In this document: one piece after another, positions 19,241 to 29,084 of the stretch | How positions within the stretch are numbered: position 1 is the stretch's first letter | How the letters are laid out: each line of letters opens with the position of its first letter | NCBI GenBank assembly: GCA_005877695.1 | Contig: VBOA01000010.1 | Coordinates: forward strand, 123,284-187,283 | Origin: Gammaproteobacteria bacterium | GTDB taxonomy: Bacteria; Pseudomonadota; Gammaproteobacteria; Diplorickettsiales; Diplorickettsiaceae | Reading direction: 5' to 3' | DNA length: 64,000 nt | Program-made: the position numbers and the translations under genes | Notes under the pieces: generated by a model | Told to the model about the DNA's origin: nothing | What the model saw: the letters and a program-made list of their open reading frames with translations, nothing else | Database searches by the model: none

Positions 19241-20459
19241 GGAATTTATTCACGTACCCTATGGAAAAACTGTGCATGGAGAAGATGAAATTGCCGCAGT
19301 GGTTTCGGTGTTACGTCGTTCTACGCAGATGGGCGAAGCGGTTCGTGAAATGGAAAAAAAAATATCAGAATTGTTTAGTAAAAAATTTGGAATCATGCTT
19401 AATTCAGGTTCTTCAGCAAATTATTTGGCTGTAGAATTATTAAAATTACCAGAGTTTTCCGAAGTCATTACACCCGCATTAACGTTTTCAACCACCGTTG
19501 CACCATTAATTAAGAACAGATTAATTCCAGTTTTTATTGATGTTGAATTAAATACCTTTAATATTGATGTTGATCAAATAGAAAGTATGATCAGCCCCAA
19601 AACTAAAGCGTTAATGATTCCAAACTTACTCGGAAATTTACCTGATTGGAAAAAAATTCGGACCATTGCCGATAAATATAATTTATTAATTATTGAGGAT
19701 TCTTGTGATACCTTAGGAGCCATTTTCTCCGAAAATTCCAGTGGTTTTTATTCAGATATCAGTACGACAAGTTTTTATGGTTCACACATAATAAACTGTG
19801 CTGGGAATGGTGGGATGTTGTGTGTAAATAACCCAGAATTTGCCAAAAAAGCGATGTTACTCCGAAGTTGGGGACGCAGTTCGTCATTATGTGTTGAGTC
19901 AGAAAGTATATCAGCGCGGTTTCAAAAAAAAATTGAACAGATAGATTATGATGCAAAATTTATTTTTGAAGAAATTGGTTATAATTTGGAACCTTCTGAG
20001 TTAGGGGCTGCATTTGGTTTAGTTCAATTAGCAAAATTAAACAAAAATATTGAAAAACGCAAAGAAGTATTTGCTTCACATCTAAATTTTTTTTCTACTT
20101 ATAGAGATTGGTTTATTTTTCCAAAACAACGACCTGATGTAAAAACAGCTTGGTTGGCTTTTCCTCTGATAATAAAAGACGATGCGCCATTTAATCGTAA
20201 AGATCTGCAAATCTTTTTAGAAAGCCGAAATATTCAAACCAGAACGATATTTACAGGAAATATTTTGCGCCAACCCGGATTTGAAAAAATTTTACGGCGT
20301 GAATCCGATGTTGGATATCCTCATGCAGATCAAATCATGCGGGGAGGAATTTTAATCGGTAGTCATCATGGTATGACTGAAGTTATGATACAACATATCT
20401 ATCGATGTTTTAAAGAATTTGAAAACGGCTATGTTAATAATCGAGTATCGATTCAATGA
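19233..20459 (+). CDS. PLP-dependent sugar 3-dehydrase, RfbH/ColD-like
   Basis: A DegT/DnrJ/EryC1-fold enzyme expected to remove the C3 hydroxyl of CDP-4-keto-6-deoxyglucose. The active-site Lys of the aminotransferases is replaced by His185 (SFYGSHIINCAGNGGM), the hallmark of 3-dehydrases (RfbH/E1, ColD). EDSCDTLGA precedes it. RfbH binds a [2Fe-2S] cluster through four Cys just after the conserved W-G-R; here that stretch is SWGRSSSLCVESESIS with a single Cys (220), and no RfbI-like reductase gene is present. It may therefore work like ColD, with glutamate and no iron-sulfur cluster. The length of 408 aa is nearer ColD than RfbH. Context (rfbF, rfbG) still points to a CDP-sugar. Confidence 0.8.
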   Translation: MTKEFIHVPYGKTVHGEDEIAAVVSVLRRSTQMGEAVREMEKKISELFSKKFGIMLNSGSSANYLAVELLKLPEFSEVITPALTFSTTVAPLIKNRLIPVFIDVELNTFNIDVDQIESMISPKTKALMIPNLLGNLPDWKKIRTIADKYNLLIIEDSCDTLGAIFSENSSGFYSDISTTSFYGSHIINCAGNGGMLCVNNPEFAKKAMLLRSWGRSSSLCVESESISARFQKKIEQIDYDAKFIFEEIGYNLEPSELGAAFGLVQLAKLNKNIEKRKEVFASHLNFFSTYRDWFIFPKQRPDVKTAWLAFPLIIKDDAPFNRKDLQIFLESRNIQTRTIFTGNILRQPGFEKILRRESDVGYPHADQIMRGGILIGSHHGMTEVMIQHIYRCFKEFENGYVNNRVSIQ

Positions 20460-20872
20460 AATTGAATAAAGCTCTTCAAAAACAATTTCTAATTTTTCTC
20501 TGTGTTGGCGTAATGAATACAATCTTTGGATATTCTATTTTTGCTTTTTTTATCTTTCTAAATACTCCTTATTACTTAGCTTTGTTATTTGCTGCTGTGT
20601 TAGGTTTAATGTTTAATTTTATAACGACTGGAAGAATTGTTTTTAAAAATAAGCGTTTTTGTGTTTTTTATAAATTCATAATGATCAATACCTTGTTATA
20701 TTTTATACATATCACATTGATTAAGTTCATTAATAGAAGTATTAATAATTTCTACATATCAGGATTATTAACCATGTCACTTACCTCTATCTTGTCTTTT
20801 TATCTTAATAAAAGGATCTTTTCTATTAAAGTTAATATTAACAATAGAGAAATTTTAGATGAAACGAATTAG
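20456..20872 (+). CDS. GtrA-family membrane protein
   Basis: A small four-helix membrane protein (138 aa; hydrophobic stretches near 12-32, 38-58, 75-92 and 100-118) matching the GtrA family: QFLIFLCVGVMNTIFGYSIF at the start and NFITTGRIVFKNK between helices 2 and 3. GtrA proteins are thought to flip polyprenyl-phosphate-linked sugars across the inner membrane. Its ATG overlaps the previous stop (ATGA), so translation is coupled. Partners are probably the GtrB-like GT2 at 22876 and a GT-C protein. Confidence 0.85.
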   Translation: MKLNKALQKQFLIFLCVGVMNTIFGYSIFAFFIFLNTPYYLALLFAAVLGLMFNFITTGRIVFKNKRFCVFYKFIMINTLLYFIHITLIKFINRSINNFYISGLLTMSLTSILSFYLNKRIFSIKVNINNREILDETN

Positions 20873-20902
20873 TTTCAAAGTTTTAATAGTTTGGATTAAC
20901 GC

Positions 20903-21970
20903 ATGAATTGCAAAATTATTGATGAAGATATAACTACGATTACAGGTCATAATCTACATTGGGATAAATTAGCGAATAAAACCATCCTAATAACGGGAGC
21001 TAATGGTTTTTTACCCGCTTATATGATAGAAACACTGTGTTCTATCAATGATAGAAAAAAATATAATATAAAAATATTAGCTTTTGCAAGAAATAAGGAA
21101 AAAACGTTCACTCGTTTTCAATCTTATTTAAATAGAAAGGATTTACTTTTTTTTTTCCAAGATATTGCCTTGCCCGTTCATCTCAATCTAAAAATTGATT
21201 ACATTATACATGCAGCCAGTCAGGCAAGTCCTAAATATTACGGCGTTGATCCTGTGGGTACGTTATCAGCCAATGTGTTAGGTACTTATTATTTATTAGA
21301 ATTAGCTAAACGATACCAAGTCGAAAATTTTTTATATTTTAGTTCAGGTGAAGTTTATGGAGAAGTGACCGCTGAAAAAATACCTATTAATGAAAACAAC
21401 TATGGATATCTAGATCCGGTGTGTGTCCGATCCTGTTATGCAGAAAGCAAAAGAATGGGCGAAAATATGTGTATTTCCTATGCACATCAGCATCAATTAC
21501 ATGTTACTATAGCTCGACCATTTCATATCTATGGTCCTGGAATGTCTTTAAATGATGGCCGAGTTTATGCCGATTTTGTTGCGGACATCTTCCATAGTCG
21601 AGATATTACGTTATTTGGAGCAGGAACAGCGGTTCGATCATTTTGTTATCTAACTGATGCTACATTAGGATTTTTCACTTTACTATTAAATGGAGATGCA
21701 AGCCAAGCCTATAATATAGGTAACCCTAATGCTTGCCTAAGTGTAATGGAACTTGCGATACGGCTACAAAATTTATTTTCTGATAAAAAATTAAAAATAA
21801 TTCAAAAAAGCCGAGATTCGTCAGCTACTTATTTAGAAAGTAAAATATCAGTTAACATCCCCGATATAAAAAAAATACAAGTATTAGGTTGGTTCCCAAA
21901 AGTTTCTATTGAAGAAGGTTTTTTACGAACAATGAGGAGCTTGTATGAGTTTGATTGTGTGTCGGGATAA
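20903..21970 (+). CDS. NAD-dependent epimerase/dehydratase (extended SDR)
   Basis: A 355-aa extended SDR: ILITGANGFLPAYMIETL (cofactor loop near residue 30), IIHAASQASPKYYG, FSSGEVYGE, catalytic YAESKRMGE, then ARPFHIYGPGM. It has about 25 residues before the Rossmann fold. In a CDP-dideoxysugar operon it could be the C4 reductase or epimerase that finishes the sugar (a role like RfbJ, RfbS or YerF), but it looks closer to general sugar-nucleotide epimerases, so the reaction is uncertain. The next gene overlaps by 26 bases. Confidence 0.78.
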   Translation: MNCKIIDEDITTITGHNLHWDKLANKTILITGANGFLPAYMIETLCSINDRKKYNIKILAFARNKEKTFTRFQSYLNRKDLLFFFQDIALPVHLNLKIDYIIHAASQASPKYYGVDPVGTLSANVLGTYYLLELAKRYQVENFLYFSSGEVYGEVTAEKIPINENNYGYLDPVCVRSCYAESKRMGENMCISYAHQHQLHVTIARPFHIYGPGMSLNDGRVYADFVADIFHSRDITLFGAGTAVRSFCYLTDATLGFFTLLLNGDASQAYNIGNPNACLSVMELAIRLQNLFSDKKLKIIQKSRDSSATYLESKISVNIPDIKKIQVLGWFPKVSIEEGFLRTMRSLYEFDCVSG

Positions 21971-22874
21971 ATTCCAAGCCGGACAATTATCTAAAAAAAA
22001 TTATATAGACATTATGGGAAATTTTCATTCCTATTTATTTGAATATACTCGATTTATTAAAAATACCGATATTGCAAAGATAGAAATATATGAAGATTAT
22101 TTAGTGTTTACGTTAAAAAATATAGATATTAAACTTCAATGTTATTTTTTAGATAAAAGAATCATCCCGATTGAAATTTTAAATTTTAATTCGTATGAAA
22201 AGCAAGATGCAGATATTTTTTTCAGCTTGTTTGAAAATGATATGGTTTTTTTTGATATTGGTGCCCATATTGGATTTTACTCGATGATGGCGGCTAAACT
22301 ACATAAAACGATAAAAATTTTTTCTTTTGAACCTATTCCTCATACCTTCGAATTGTTAAGCAATAATATCTTAATCAATGATCTTAATAATATTTATCCA
22401 TTTAATATCGGATTACTTGATAAAAATAATAAGGTCAATTTTTATTTAAATCCGACAATGTCTGGAAATGCTTCTGCGCAAAATATCGCGGAAATTAAGG
22501 ACATCGAACAAGTTTCTGTCAATGTGACTTTACTGGATGATTTTTTTTATAAGGAAAAAATTAATAAACTTGATATTATAAAATGTGATGTAGAAGGAAG
22601 TGAATTATTAGTTTTACAGGGTGGGCTAAAGTCAATAACTCTGCATACGCCGATTTTATTTGTTGAAATGTTAAGAAAATGGTCCAAAAAATTTAATTAT
22701 CATCCCAATGATATTATTAAATTACTTGCTAATTTAGGATATCGATGTTTTATTTCTAAAAATAATAAACTTCTTGAATTTTTTACGATGAATGAAGAGA
22801 CAGTTACTACAAATTTCTTTTTTTTACATAGAAATAAGCATCAAAAACAAATTCAACGCCTCTTGGTAAATTAA
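21945..22874 (+). CDS. FkbM-family methyltransferase
   Basis: A SAM-dependent O-methyltransferase, probably acting on a sugar hydroxyl of the polymer. FkbM hallmarks: VFFDIGAHIGFYSMMAAK (SAM loop, residues about 100-117), FSFEPIPHTFELL, and IIKCDVEGSELLVLQGG. ATG 21945 is preceded by GAGGAG at good spacing although it overlaps the previous gene by 26 bases. 309 aa. The following GT2 starts one base after the stop. Confidence 0.87.
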   Translation: MSLIVCRDKFQAGQLSKKNYIDIMGNFHSYLFEYTRFIKNTDIAKIEIYEDYLVFTLKNIDIKLQCYFLDKRIIPIEILNFNSYEKQDADIFFSLFENDMVFFDIGAHIGFYSMMAAKLHKTIKIFSFEPIPHTFELLSNNILINDLNNIYPFNIGLLDKNNKVNFYLNPTMSGNASAQNIAEIKDIEQVSVNVTLLDDFFYKEKINKLDIIKCDVEGSELLVLQGGLKSITLHTPILFVEMLRKWSKKFNYHPNDIIKLLANLGYRCFISKNNKLLEFFTMNEETVTTNFFFLHRNKHQKQIQRLLVN

Positions 22875-22875
22875 T

Positions 22876-23805
22876 ATGAAATTGATTTCAGTGGTAACCC
22901 CATGTTTTAACGAAAAAGATAATATTAAGGACTTATACAAAACAGTCAAAACTATTTTTTCTCAGTTAGATCAATATCACTATGAGCATATTTTTATTGA
23001 TAATTGCTCAACGGATAATAGCATTAATTTATTAAAGGAAATTGCACAGTTAGATCAAAATATTAAGTTGATTATTAATTCCCGTAATTTTGGTTGGGTA
23101 CGTTCACCTTTTCATGGTTTATTACAAGCCTCTGGTGATGCAGTTATTTATATGGCTGCCGATTTTCAAGATCCGCCTGATTTAATAGATCGCTTTGTTA
23201 AAAAATGGGAAGAAGGTTTTAAAATAGTGATTGGAACTAAATCGCAAAGTGAAGAATCTTTTTTTAAATTCTTTATTAGAAAAAATTATTATAAATTTAT
23301 TAATAAAATTTCAGATTTAAATTTAGTCAATAATTTTACTGGATTTGGTTTATATGATCAATCTGTTATTAAAATAATGCGACAATTTGACGATTCCTAT
23401 CCCTATCTGCGTGGCATGGTTTCTGAAATTGGCTTCGAGGTGGCAAAGATTGAATTTAAACAACCAAAACGTAAGCGAGGAACTTCCTCGGGAAGTCTTT
23501 ATTGTTTATATGATATTGCCATGTCCGGAATTACTTCTCATTCAAAATTACCTATTAGGATAGTTTCTATCGGTGGATTTTGTCTTGCTTTATTGAGTAT
23601 GCTGATATCCATTATCTATATTATTGCTAAATTAATTTACTGGGATAAGTTTCCTTTAGGTTTTGCACCGATATTAATTGGATCTTTTTTCTTTTTTTCT
23701 TTGCAAATGTTTTTTATCGGGTTACTCGGTGAATATATTGCTTCTATTCATCACCAAGTTTTAAAACGCCCTTTAGTAATAGAAAAGGAAAGGGTTAATT
23801 TTTGA
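22876..23805 (+). CDS. GtrB-like polyprenyl-phosphate glycosyltransferase (GT2), second copy
   Basis: Paralog of the GT2 at 2475. LISVVTPCFNEKDNI, NCSTDNSINLL, NSRNFGWVRSPFHG, and the DxD-type ADFQDPPDLIDRF, with two C-terminal membrane helices (about 225-252 and 262-288) and the shared tail KRPLVIEKERVNF. It would load a sugar onto undecaprenyl phosphate on the cytoplasmic side for flipping by the GtrA protein of the same operon. The two copies have diverged across the middle, which suggests different donor sugars. Confidence 0.86.
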   Translation: MKLISVVTPCFNEKDNIKDLYKTVKTIFSQLDQYHYEHIFIDNCSTDNSINLLKEIAQLDQNIKLIINSRNFGWVRSPFHGLLQASGDAVIYMAADFQDPPDLIDRFVKKWEEGFKIVIGTKSQSEESFFKFFIRKNYYKFINKISDLNLVNNFTGFGLYDQSVIKIMRQFDDSYPYLRGMVSEIGFEVAKIEFKQPKRKRGTSSGSLYCLYDIAMSGITSHSKLPIRIVSIGGFCLALLSMLISIIYIIAKLIYWDKFPLGFAPILIGSFFFFSLQMFFIGLLGEYIASIHHQVLKRPLVIEKERVNF

Positions 23806-23827
23806 CTTGTTATTTTTTTAGCTAACA

Positions 23828-24709
23828 ATGAAAGTTGCAATTTTAGGAAGTGGCAATATAGGTATCGATTTATTAATTAAAGTGCTGCGATCACCTTATT
23901 TAGAATGTGGCGTATTAATAGGTCGGAATTCATTGTCAAAAGGAATACAAAAAGCTCGTGAATTAGGTATTAATACATCAACTTCTGGAATTGAGTATAT
24001 TCAAAAAAATCCTGATTGTTGTGAAGTAGTGTTTGATGCAACTTCGGCCATGGCACATACTCAGCATGCGCCCATTCTAAAAAAAATGCATAAATTTACT
24101 ATTGATCTGACTCCTGCGAAAATAGGTGAAATTTGCGTACCTATTATTAATTTAGAAAGTAGTTTGCAATATAAAAACCTGAATATGATTACTTGTGGAG
24201 GTCAGGCTACTTTGCCGATTATTTATGCTTTACGAATTTTAAATGCCAAGATTCATTATGTTGAAGTAGTATCGAGTATCGCTTCGTTGAGTGCGGGACC
24301 GGCTACACGAATTAATTTAGATGAGTATATACATACAACGGAACGTGCCATAAAATTTTTTACTGGGATTTCAAACGCGAAAGCTATTTTGAATCTTAAT
24401 CCTGCTTTTCCTTGTATTGATATGCAAACAACCATTTTTGCTAAAGTCGATGATTTAGATAGAAATAAATTTACTAAAACGGCTGCAGAGATTGAAAAAA
24501 AGGTCCAAAGTTATGTACCTGGTTTTAAAATACTTTTAAATTCTTTGATAGAAGATACCTGTACAGTGATTGTACAGGTAAAAGGGCAGGGGGATTATCT
24601 TCCTGATTATGCAGGAAATCTTGATATAATTAACTGTGCAGCGTTAGCTATAGCAGAAAGATACGCCAAAACTATGTTGCATAAGGAAATGTTATGCGAT
24701 CAATCTTAA
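23828..24709 (+). CDS. Acetaldehyde dehydrogenase (acylating), MhpF/DmpF family
   Basis: Interconverts acetaldehyde and acetyl-CoA with NAD. 293 aa; VAILGSGNIGIDLLIKVL (NAD loop at residues 3-20), DATSAMAH, and the catalytic Cys123 in NMITCGGQATLPIIYAL, as in DmpF. In catabolic operons the partner is the DmpG aldolase, and here the aldolase gene overlaps it by 16 bases, preserving the usual pair. No aromatic ring-cleavage genes are nearby. The operon is for surface sugars, so the pair may run in the reverse (biosynthetic) direction, making acetaldehyde from acetyl-CoA and passing it to the aldolase; that direction is inference. Confidence 0.88.
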   Translation: MKVAILGSGNIGIDLLIKVLRSPYLECGVLIGRNSLSKGIQKARELGINTSTSGIEYIQKNPDCCEVVFDATSAMAHTQHAPILKKMHKFTIDLTPAKIGEICVPIINLESSLQYKNLNMITCGGQATLPIIYALRILNAKIHYVEVVSSIASLSAGPATRINLDEYIHTTERAIKFFTGISNAKAILNLNPAFPCIDMQTTIFAKVDDLDRNKFTKTAAEIEKKVQSYVPGFKILLNSLIEDTCTVIVQVKGQGDYLPDYAGNLDIINCAALAIAERYAKTMLHKEMLCDQS

Positions 24710-25707
24710 TCAGTGATCCTACGTTAAGAGATGGAAATCATGCACTTCAACATCAATTAAATAGTGAGCAGATTGCCAAATATTGTATGGCTGCCGAAGC
24801 AGCAGGGATACCTATTGTTGAAGTAGGCCATGGTAATGGTTTAGGTGCATCTTCTTTGCAACTTGGAATAGCCAAACTAAGCGATAATGAGCTTATCCGT
24901 ATTGCTAGAACCCATCTTAAAAAATCTCGCTTAGGTGTTCATATTATTCCTGGTTTTGCAACCATCGAAAAAGATTTACGTCCAGCTGTTGAGGGAGGAG
25001 TGGATGTAGTGCGCGTCGCTTCTCACTGTTCTGAAGCAGATATCACCGAACGGCATATCCAATTTATTCGCTCGCAAGAGAAAACAGTTTATGGTGTATT
25101 AATGATGGCGCATATGATAGGTAGCAAAGAATTACTTATTGAAGCTAAAAAAATGGAGGCTTATGGGGCACAGGGAATTGTTTTTATGGATTCTGCAGGC
25201 AATTTTTTGCCGCAGGATGTGATGGAAAGAGTGCAAATATTAGTTGAACATTTAGCTATTCCGATAGGATTTCATGCACATAATAATTTAGGGCTTGCTA
25301 TTGCCAATTCATTGGCGGCTGTAGAGGTTGGAGCAAGCATTTTGGATGGTTGTGCCCGGGGGTTTGGAGCCGGTGCGGGTAATACCCAACTTGAAGTGCT
25401 GGTGGGAGTTCTTGAAAGAAAGGGTTATCACACCGGAATTGATTTTTATAAAATGCTTGATGCCAGCGATCTCGCTGAGCAAACGTTATTAAAAGAAATT
25501 CCCTCCATAAAACCACTCAGTATTATAAGTGGACTGGCGGGCGTTTTCTCTGGATTTCTTAAACCGGTATTAGCTAGAGCTAAAGAGTTTGATGTAGATC
25601 CAAGAGATATTTTTATCGAATTAGGTCGACGCAAGATAATAGCAGGACAAGAAGATATCATTTTGGAAGTGGCTGATAATTTAGCAAAAAAAGCAAAATT
25701 AATTTAG
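24694..25707 (+). CDS. 4-hydroxy-2-oxovalerate aldolase, DmpG/MhpE family
   Basis: A metal-dependent class II pyruvate aldolase. The 337-aa TIM barrel has DPTLRDGNHALQHQL at residues 6-20 (catalytic Arg-Asp), VRVASHCSEADITERH, LMMAHMIGSKELL, GFHAHNNLGLAIANS (metal-binding His pair) and ARGFGAGAGNTQLE. It can split 4-hydroxy-2-oxovalerate to pyruvate and acetaldehyde or do the reverse. It overlaps the dehydrogenase gene and precedes the ThDP enzyme by 28 bases. A role in making a 2-keto acid donor for the ThDP enzyme is proposed from context. Confidence 0.9.
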   Translation: MRSILISDPTLRDGNHALQHQLNSEQIAKYCMAAEAAGIPIVEVGHGNGLGASSLQLGIAKLSDNELIRIARTHLKKSRLGVHIIPGFATIEKDLRPAVEGGVDVVRVASHCSEADITERHIQFIRSQEKTVYGVLMMAHMIGSKELLIEAKKMEAYGAQGIVFMDSAGNFLPQDVMERVQILVEHLAIPIGFHAHNNLGLAIANSLAAVEVGASILDGCARGFGAGAGNTQLEVLVGVLERKGYHTGIDFYKMLDASDLAEQTLLKEIPSIKPLSIISGLAGVFSGFLKPVLARAKEFDVDPRDIFIELGRRKIIAGQEDIILEVADNLAKKAKLI

Positions 25708-25735
25708 TGTACGGAAATTTACTAAGCATGGATTT

Positions 25736-27592
25736 ATGAAGATAAGTGAAATTATTGCAAACTTTTTGGCTGAAAAACAAATACGCTATGTGTTTGGTAT
25801 TATTGGTGCGGGAAATGCACAGTTATTTGATTCAATTACTTCAAAAGGGTTTACTACTATAATTTGTGTTCACCATGAGCAAGCAGCTTGTATGGCGGCA
25901 CAAGCATATTACCGTATTTCCGGAATCTTATCTGCGGCAATCGTGACAACAGGTGCAGGCTCAACGAATGCGGTAACTGGAGTGGTAAGCGCATGGATGG
26001 ATTCTATTCCTTGTCTGATCATTTCTGGTAATGAAAATTCTAAATATACTTTGGAGGATAATCCTTTAAGAGTTTGGGGGGTTCAAGGTTATGACTCAGT
26101 AGCTATGGTGAGTAAAGTCACTAAATATGCTGTTAGGGTTCTTAATGCTGATGAAGCTTTATTCGCTTTGGAAACGGCCTATTACCATGCATTGCAGGCT
26201 AAACCAGGACCCTGTTGGATAGATATTCCCATGAACATCCAAGCCATGGATTTAAAGAATTATAATTTTTCTCGAAATCAACAAGCGCTCAAATCAGAAA
26301 TTTGTTCAGTAAATTCTTCATCACTCACCGAACTTTATCGGGCAGTAAACAATGTGTGGAATGCAATAAGTAAGGCACGGCGACCGGTGATTTGGTTAGG
26401 GCATGGTATTCGCTTAGCTGATGCAGTAGATTTAATTGAACCGTTTATAAATTTTTTGCAATGTCCAGTGTTAGTTTCTTGGGCAGGCATTGATATGGTG
26501 TCCTCTGATCATCCTTTAGTTTTTGGTAGAGCGGGGGTTTATGGTCAACGGTCAGCTAATTTTATCTTACAAAACTGCGATTTTCTTCTGGCGGTGGGAA
26601 CGCGTTTAGCTATTCCACAAATTGGCTATGATTTAAATGAATTTATTAGGAATGCTAAATTAGCTTTAGTAGATATTGATCTGACCGAACTACAAAAATA
26701 TGGGGACAAGGTTTCTATACCCATACTGGCGGATGCGAAAAAGTTTATGCAGACTCTGTTAAATATCTGCGAACCAAATGCTCTATTTATTGAAAAACAA
26801 AAGCTTTGGTTAGAACAATGTATTCATTATCGAAATAAATATCCAGTAAGCAAGGAATATCATGATAGTGATGGTTATATTAATTCTTATACTTTCATAC
26901 AGAAACTATCAGAGTATTTTACAAATAATCAAATAATAGTCACTGATATGGGAACTGCCTTGTTGAGTACGCATCAAATATTATCGATAAAAAAAGGGCA
27001 ACGTTTAATGACATCAACAGGACTTGGTGAAATGGGATACGCACTTCCGGCTGCTTTGGGTGCAGCATTTGCTAATCCGGAGGCTGAGATAATTTGTTTG
27101 AATTGTGATGGTGGAATGATGCTAAATTTGCAAGAATTGCAAACCATAGTGCACCATCAGCTGCCTATAAAGATATTTGTGTTTAATAACGATGGTTATC
27201 TTATGATTAAACACACTCAAAAGGCATTATTTTCTGGAAGGTATGCTGGGACTAATAAACAATCAGGTGTGAGTTGTCCTGATTTTTCAGCGCTAGCAGG
27301 AGCCTTTAATATTCCGTCATTCATTATTCGCAGTTGGGCCGATGTCGAATCAGAAATACCCAAAATACAAAGTTTAGCTGGGTCCGTCATTTGTGAAGTA
27401 TTTACCCATCCAGAACAATTATTTAGCCCTAAATTATCCCTGGCTTTACAAAAGGATGGTTCAATTGTATCTCCTCCTCTAGAAGATCTTTCGCCACTTC
27501 TTCCACGAGAAGAATTAGAGGAAAATATGTTAATTGGATTGCATCCAAAATCTAAAGCGATCGAAGTAAAAGTTGAACTAAATAAAGCCTAG
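25736..27592 (+). CDS. Thiamine-diphosphate enzyme, acetolactate-synthase/YerE-like
   Basis: A three-domain ThDP-dependent 2-keto acid decarboxylase/ligase, 618 aa. The ThDP-activating Glu48 lies in VCVHHEQAACMAAQAYYR. The ThDP/Mg2+ motif is NCDGGMMLNLQEL (Asp458) through FNNDGY (Asn484-485); its first residue is Cys457 where most relatives have Gly. In sugar pathways such enzymes (YerE of yersiniose synthesis) add a decarboxylated acyl unit to a 4-keto sugar. Here it ends an operon that makes CDP-4-keto-6-deoxy sugars and contains a keto-acid-forming aldolase, so acyl transfer to a sugar is the best reading. Plain acetolactate synthase is less likely because no ilvN or ilvC is beside it. Confidence 0.8.
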   Translation: MKISEIIANFLAEKQIRYVFGIIGAGNAQLFDSITSKGFTTIICVHHEQAACMAAQAYYRISGILSAAIVTTGAGSTNAVTGVVSAWMDSIPCLIISGNENSKYTLEDNPLRVWGVQGYDSVAMVSKVTKYAVRVLNADEALFALETAYYHALQAKPGPCWIDIPMNIQAMDLKNYNFSRNQQALKSEICSVNSSSLTELYRAVNNVWNAISKARRPVIWLGHGIRLADAVDLIEPFINFLQCPVLVSWAGIDMVSSDHPLVFGRAGVYGQRSANFILQNCDFLLAVGTRLAIPQIGYDLNEFIRNAKLALVDIDLTELQKYGDKVSIPILADAKKFMQTLLNICEPNALFIEKQKLWLEQCIHYRNKYPVSKEYHDSDGYINSYTFIQKLSEYFTNNQIIVTDMGTALLSTHQILSIKKGQRLMTSTGLGEMGYALPAALGAAFANPEAEIICLNCDGGMMLNLQELQTIVHHQLPIKIFVFNNDGYLMIKHTQKALFSGRYAGTNKQSGVSCPDFSALAGAFNIPSFIIRSWADVESEIPKIQSLAGSVICEVFTHPEQLFSPKLSLALQKDGSIVSPPLEDLSPLLPREELEENMLIGLHPKSKAIEVKVELNKA

Positions 27593-27599
27593 TGTGTAA

Positions 27600-28889
<1,290 letters not shown>

Positions 28890-28931
28890 TTAAATTAACT
28901 TAATATATTCTTTGTATTTGAATTTTTGGCG

Positions 28932-29000
28932 AAGTTGTCGTTTAAGCACAAGCCCCATGTATCTTGAATACATTCCGGTTGTTCACTACACGGACAACTT
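28932..29000. repeat. Stem-loop element between hflC and purA
   Basis: A nested inverted repeat in a 198-base gap. The outer arms AAGTTGTC (28932-28939) and GACAACTT (28993-29000) are perfect complements; the inner arms ATGTAT (28957-28962) and ATACAT (28968-28973) enclose a 5-base loop. It has no T run, so it is not a classical terminator. It could be a dispersed palindromic repeat or an mRNA structure upstream of purA. Confidence 0.45.
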
Positions 29001-29084
29001 TTAAAAAATTCCATTGCAGTAAATATATGGAACAAGCTGATAGGCTAATGGGATTAAATAGGAAATATAATTGCATAATTTATC

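Noticed and set aside
24694..25707. Interpretation of the aldolase/dehydrogenase pair as an aromatic catabolic operon
   Set aside because: No ring-cleavage, hydrolase or hydratase gene is nearby, and the pair is embedded in a sugar-nucleotide operon.
25736..27592. Acetolactate synthase of valine/isoleucine synthesis
   Set aside because: No regulatory subunit or other ilv gene is adjacent, and position at the end of a CDP-sugar operon favours a sugar-modifying enzyme.
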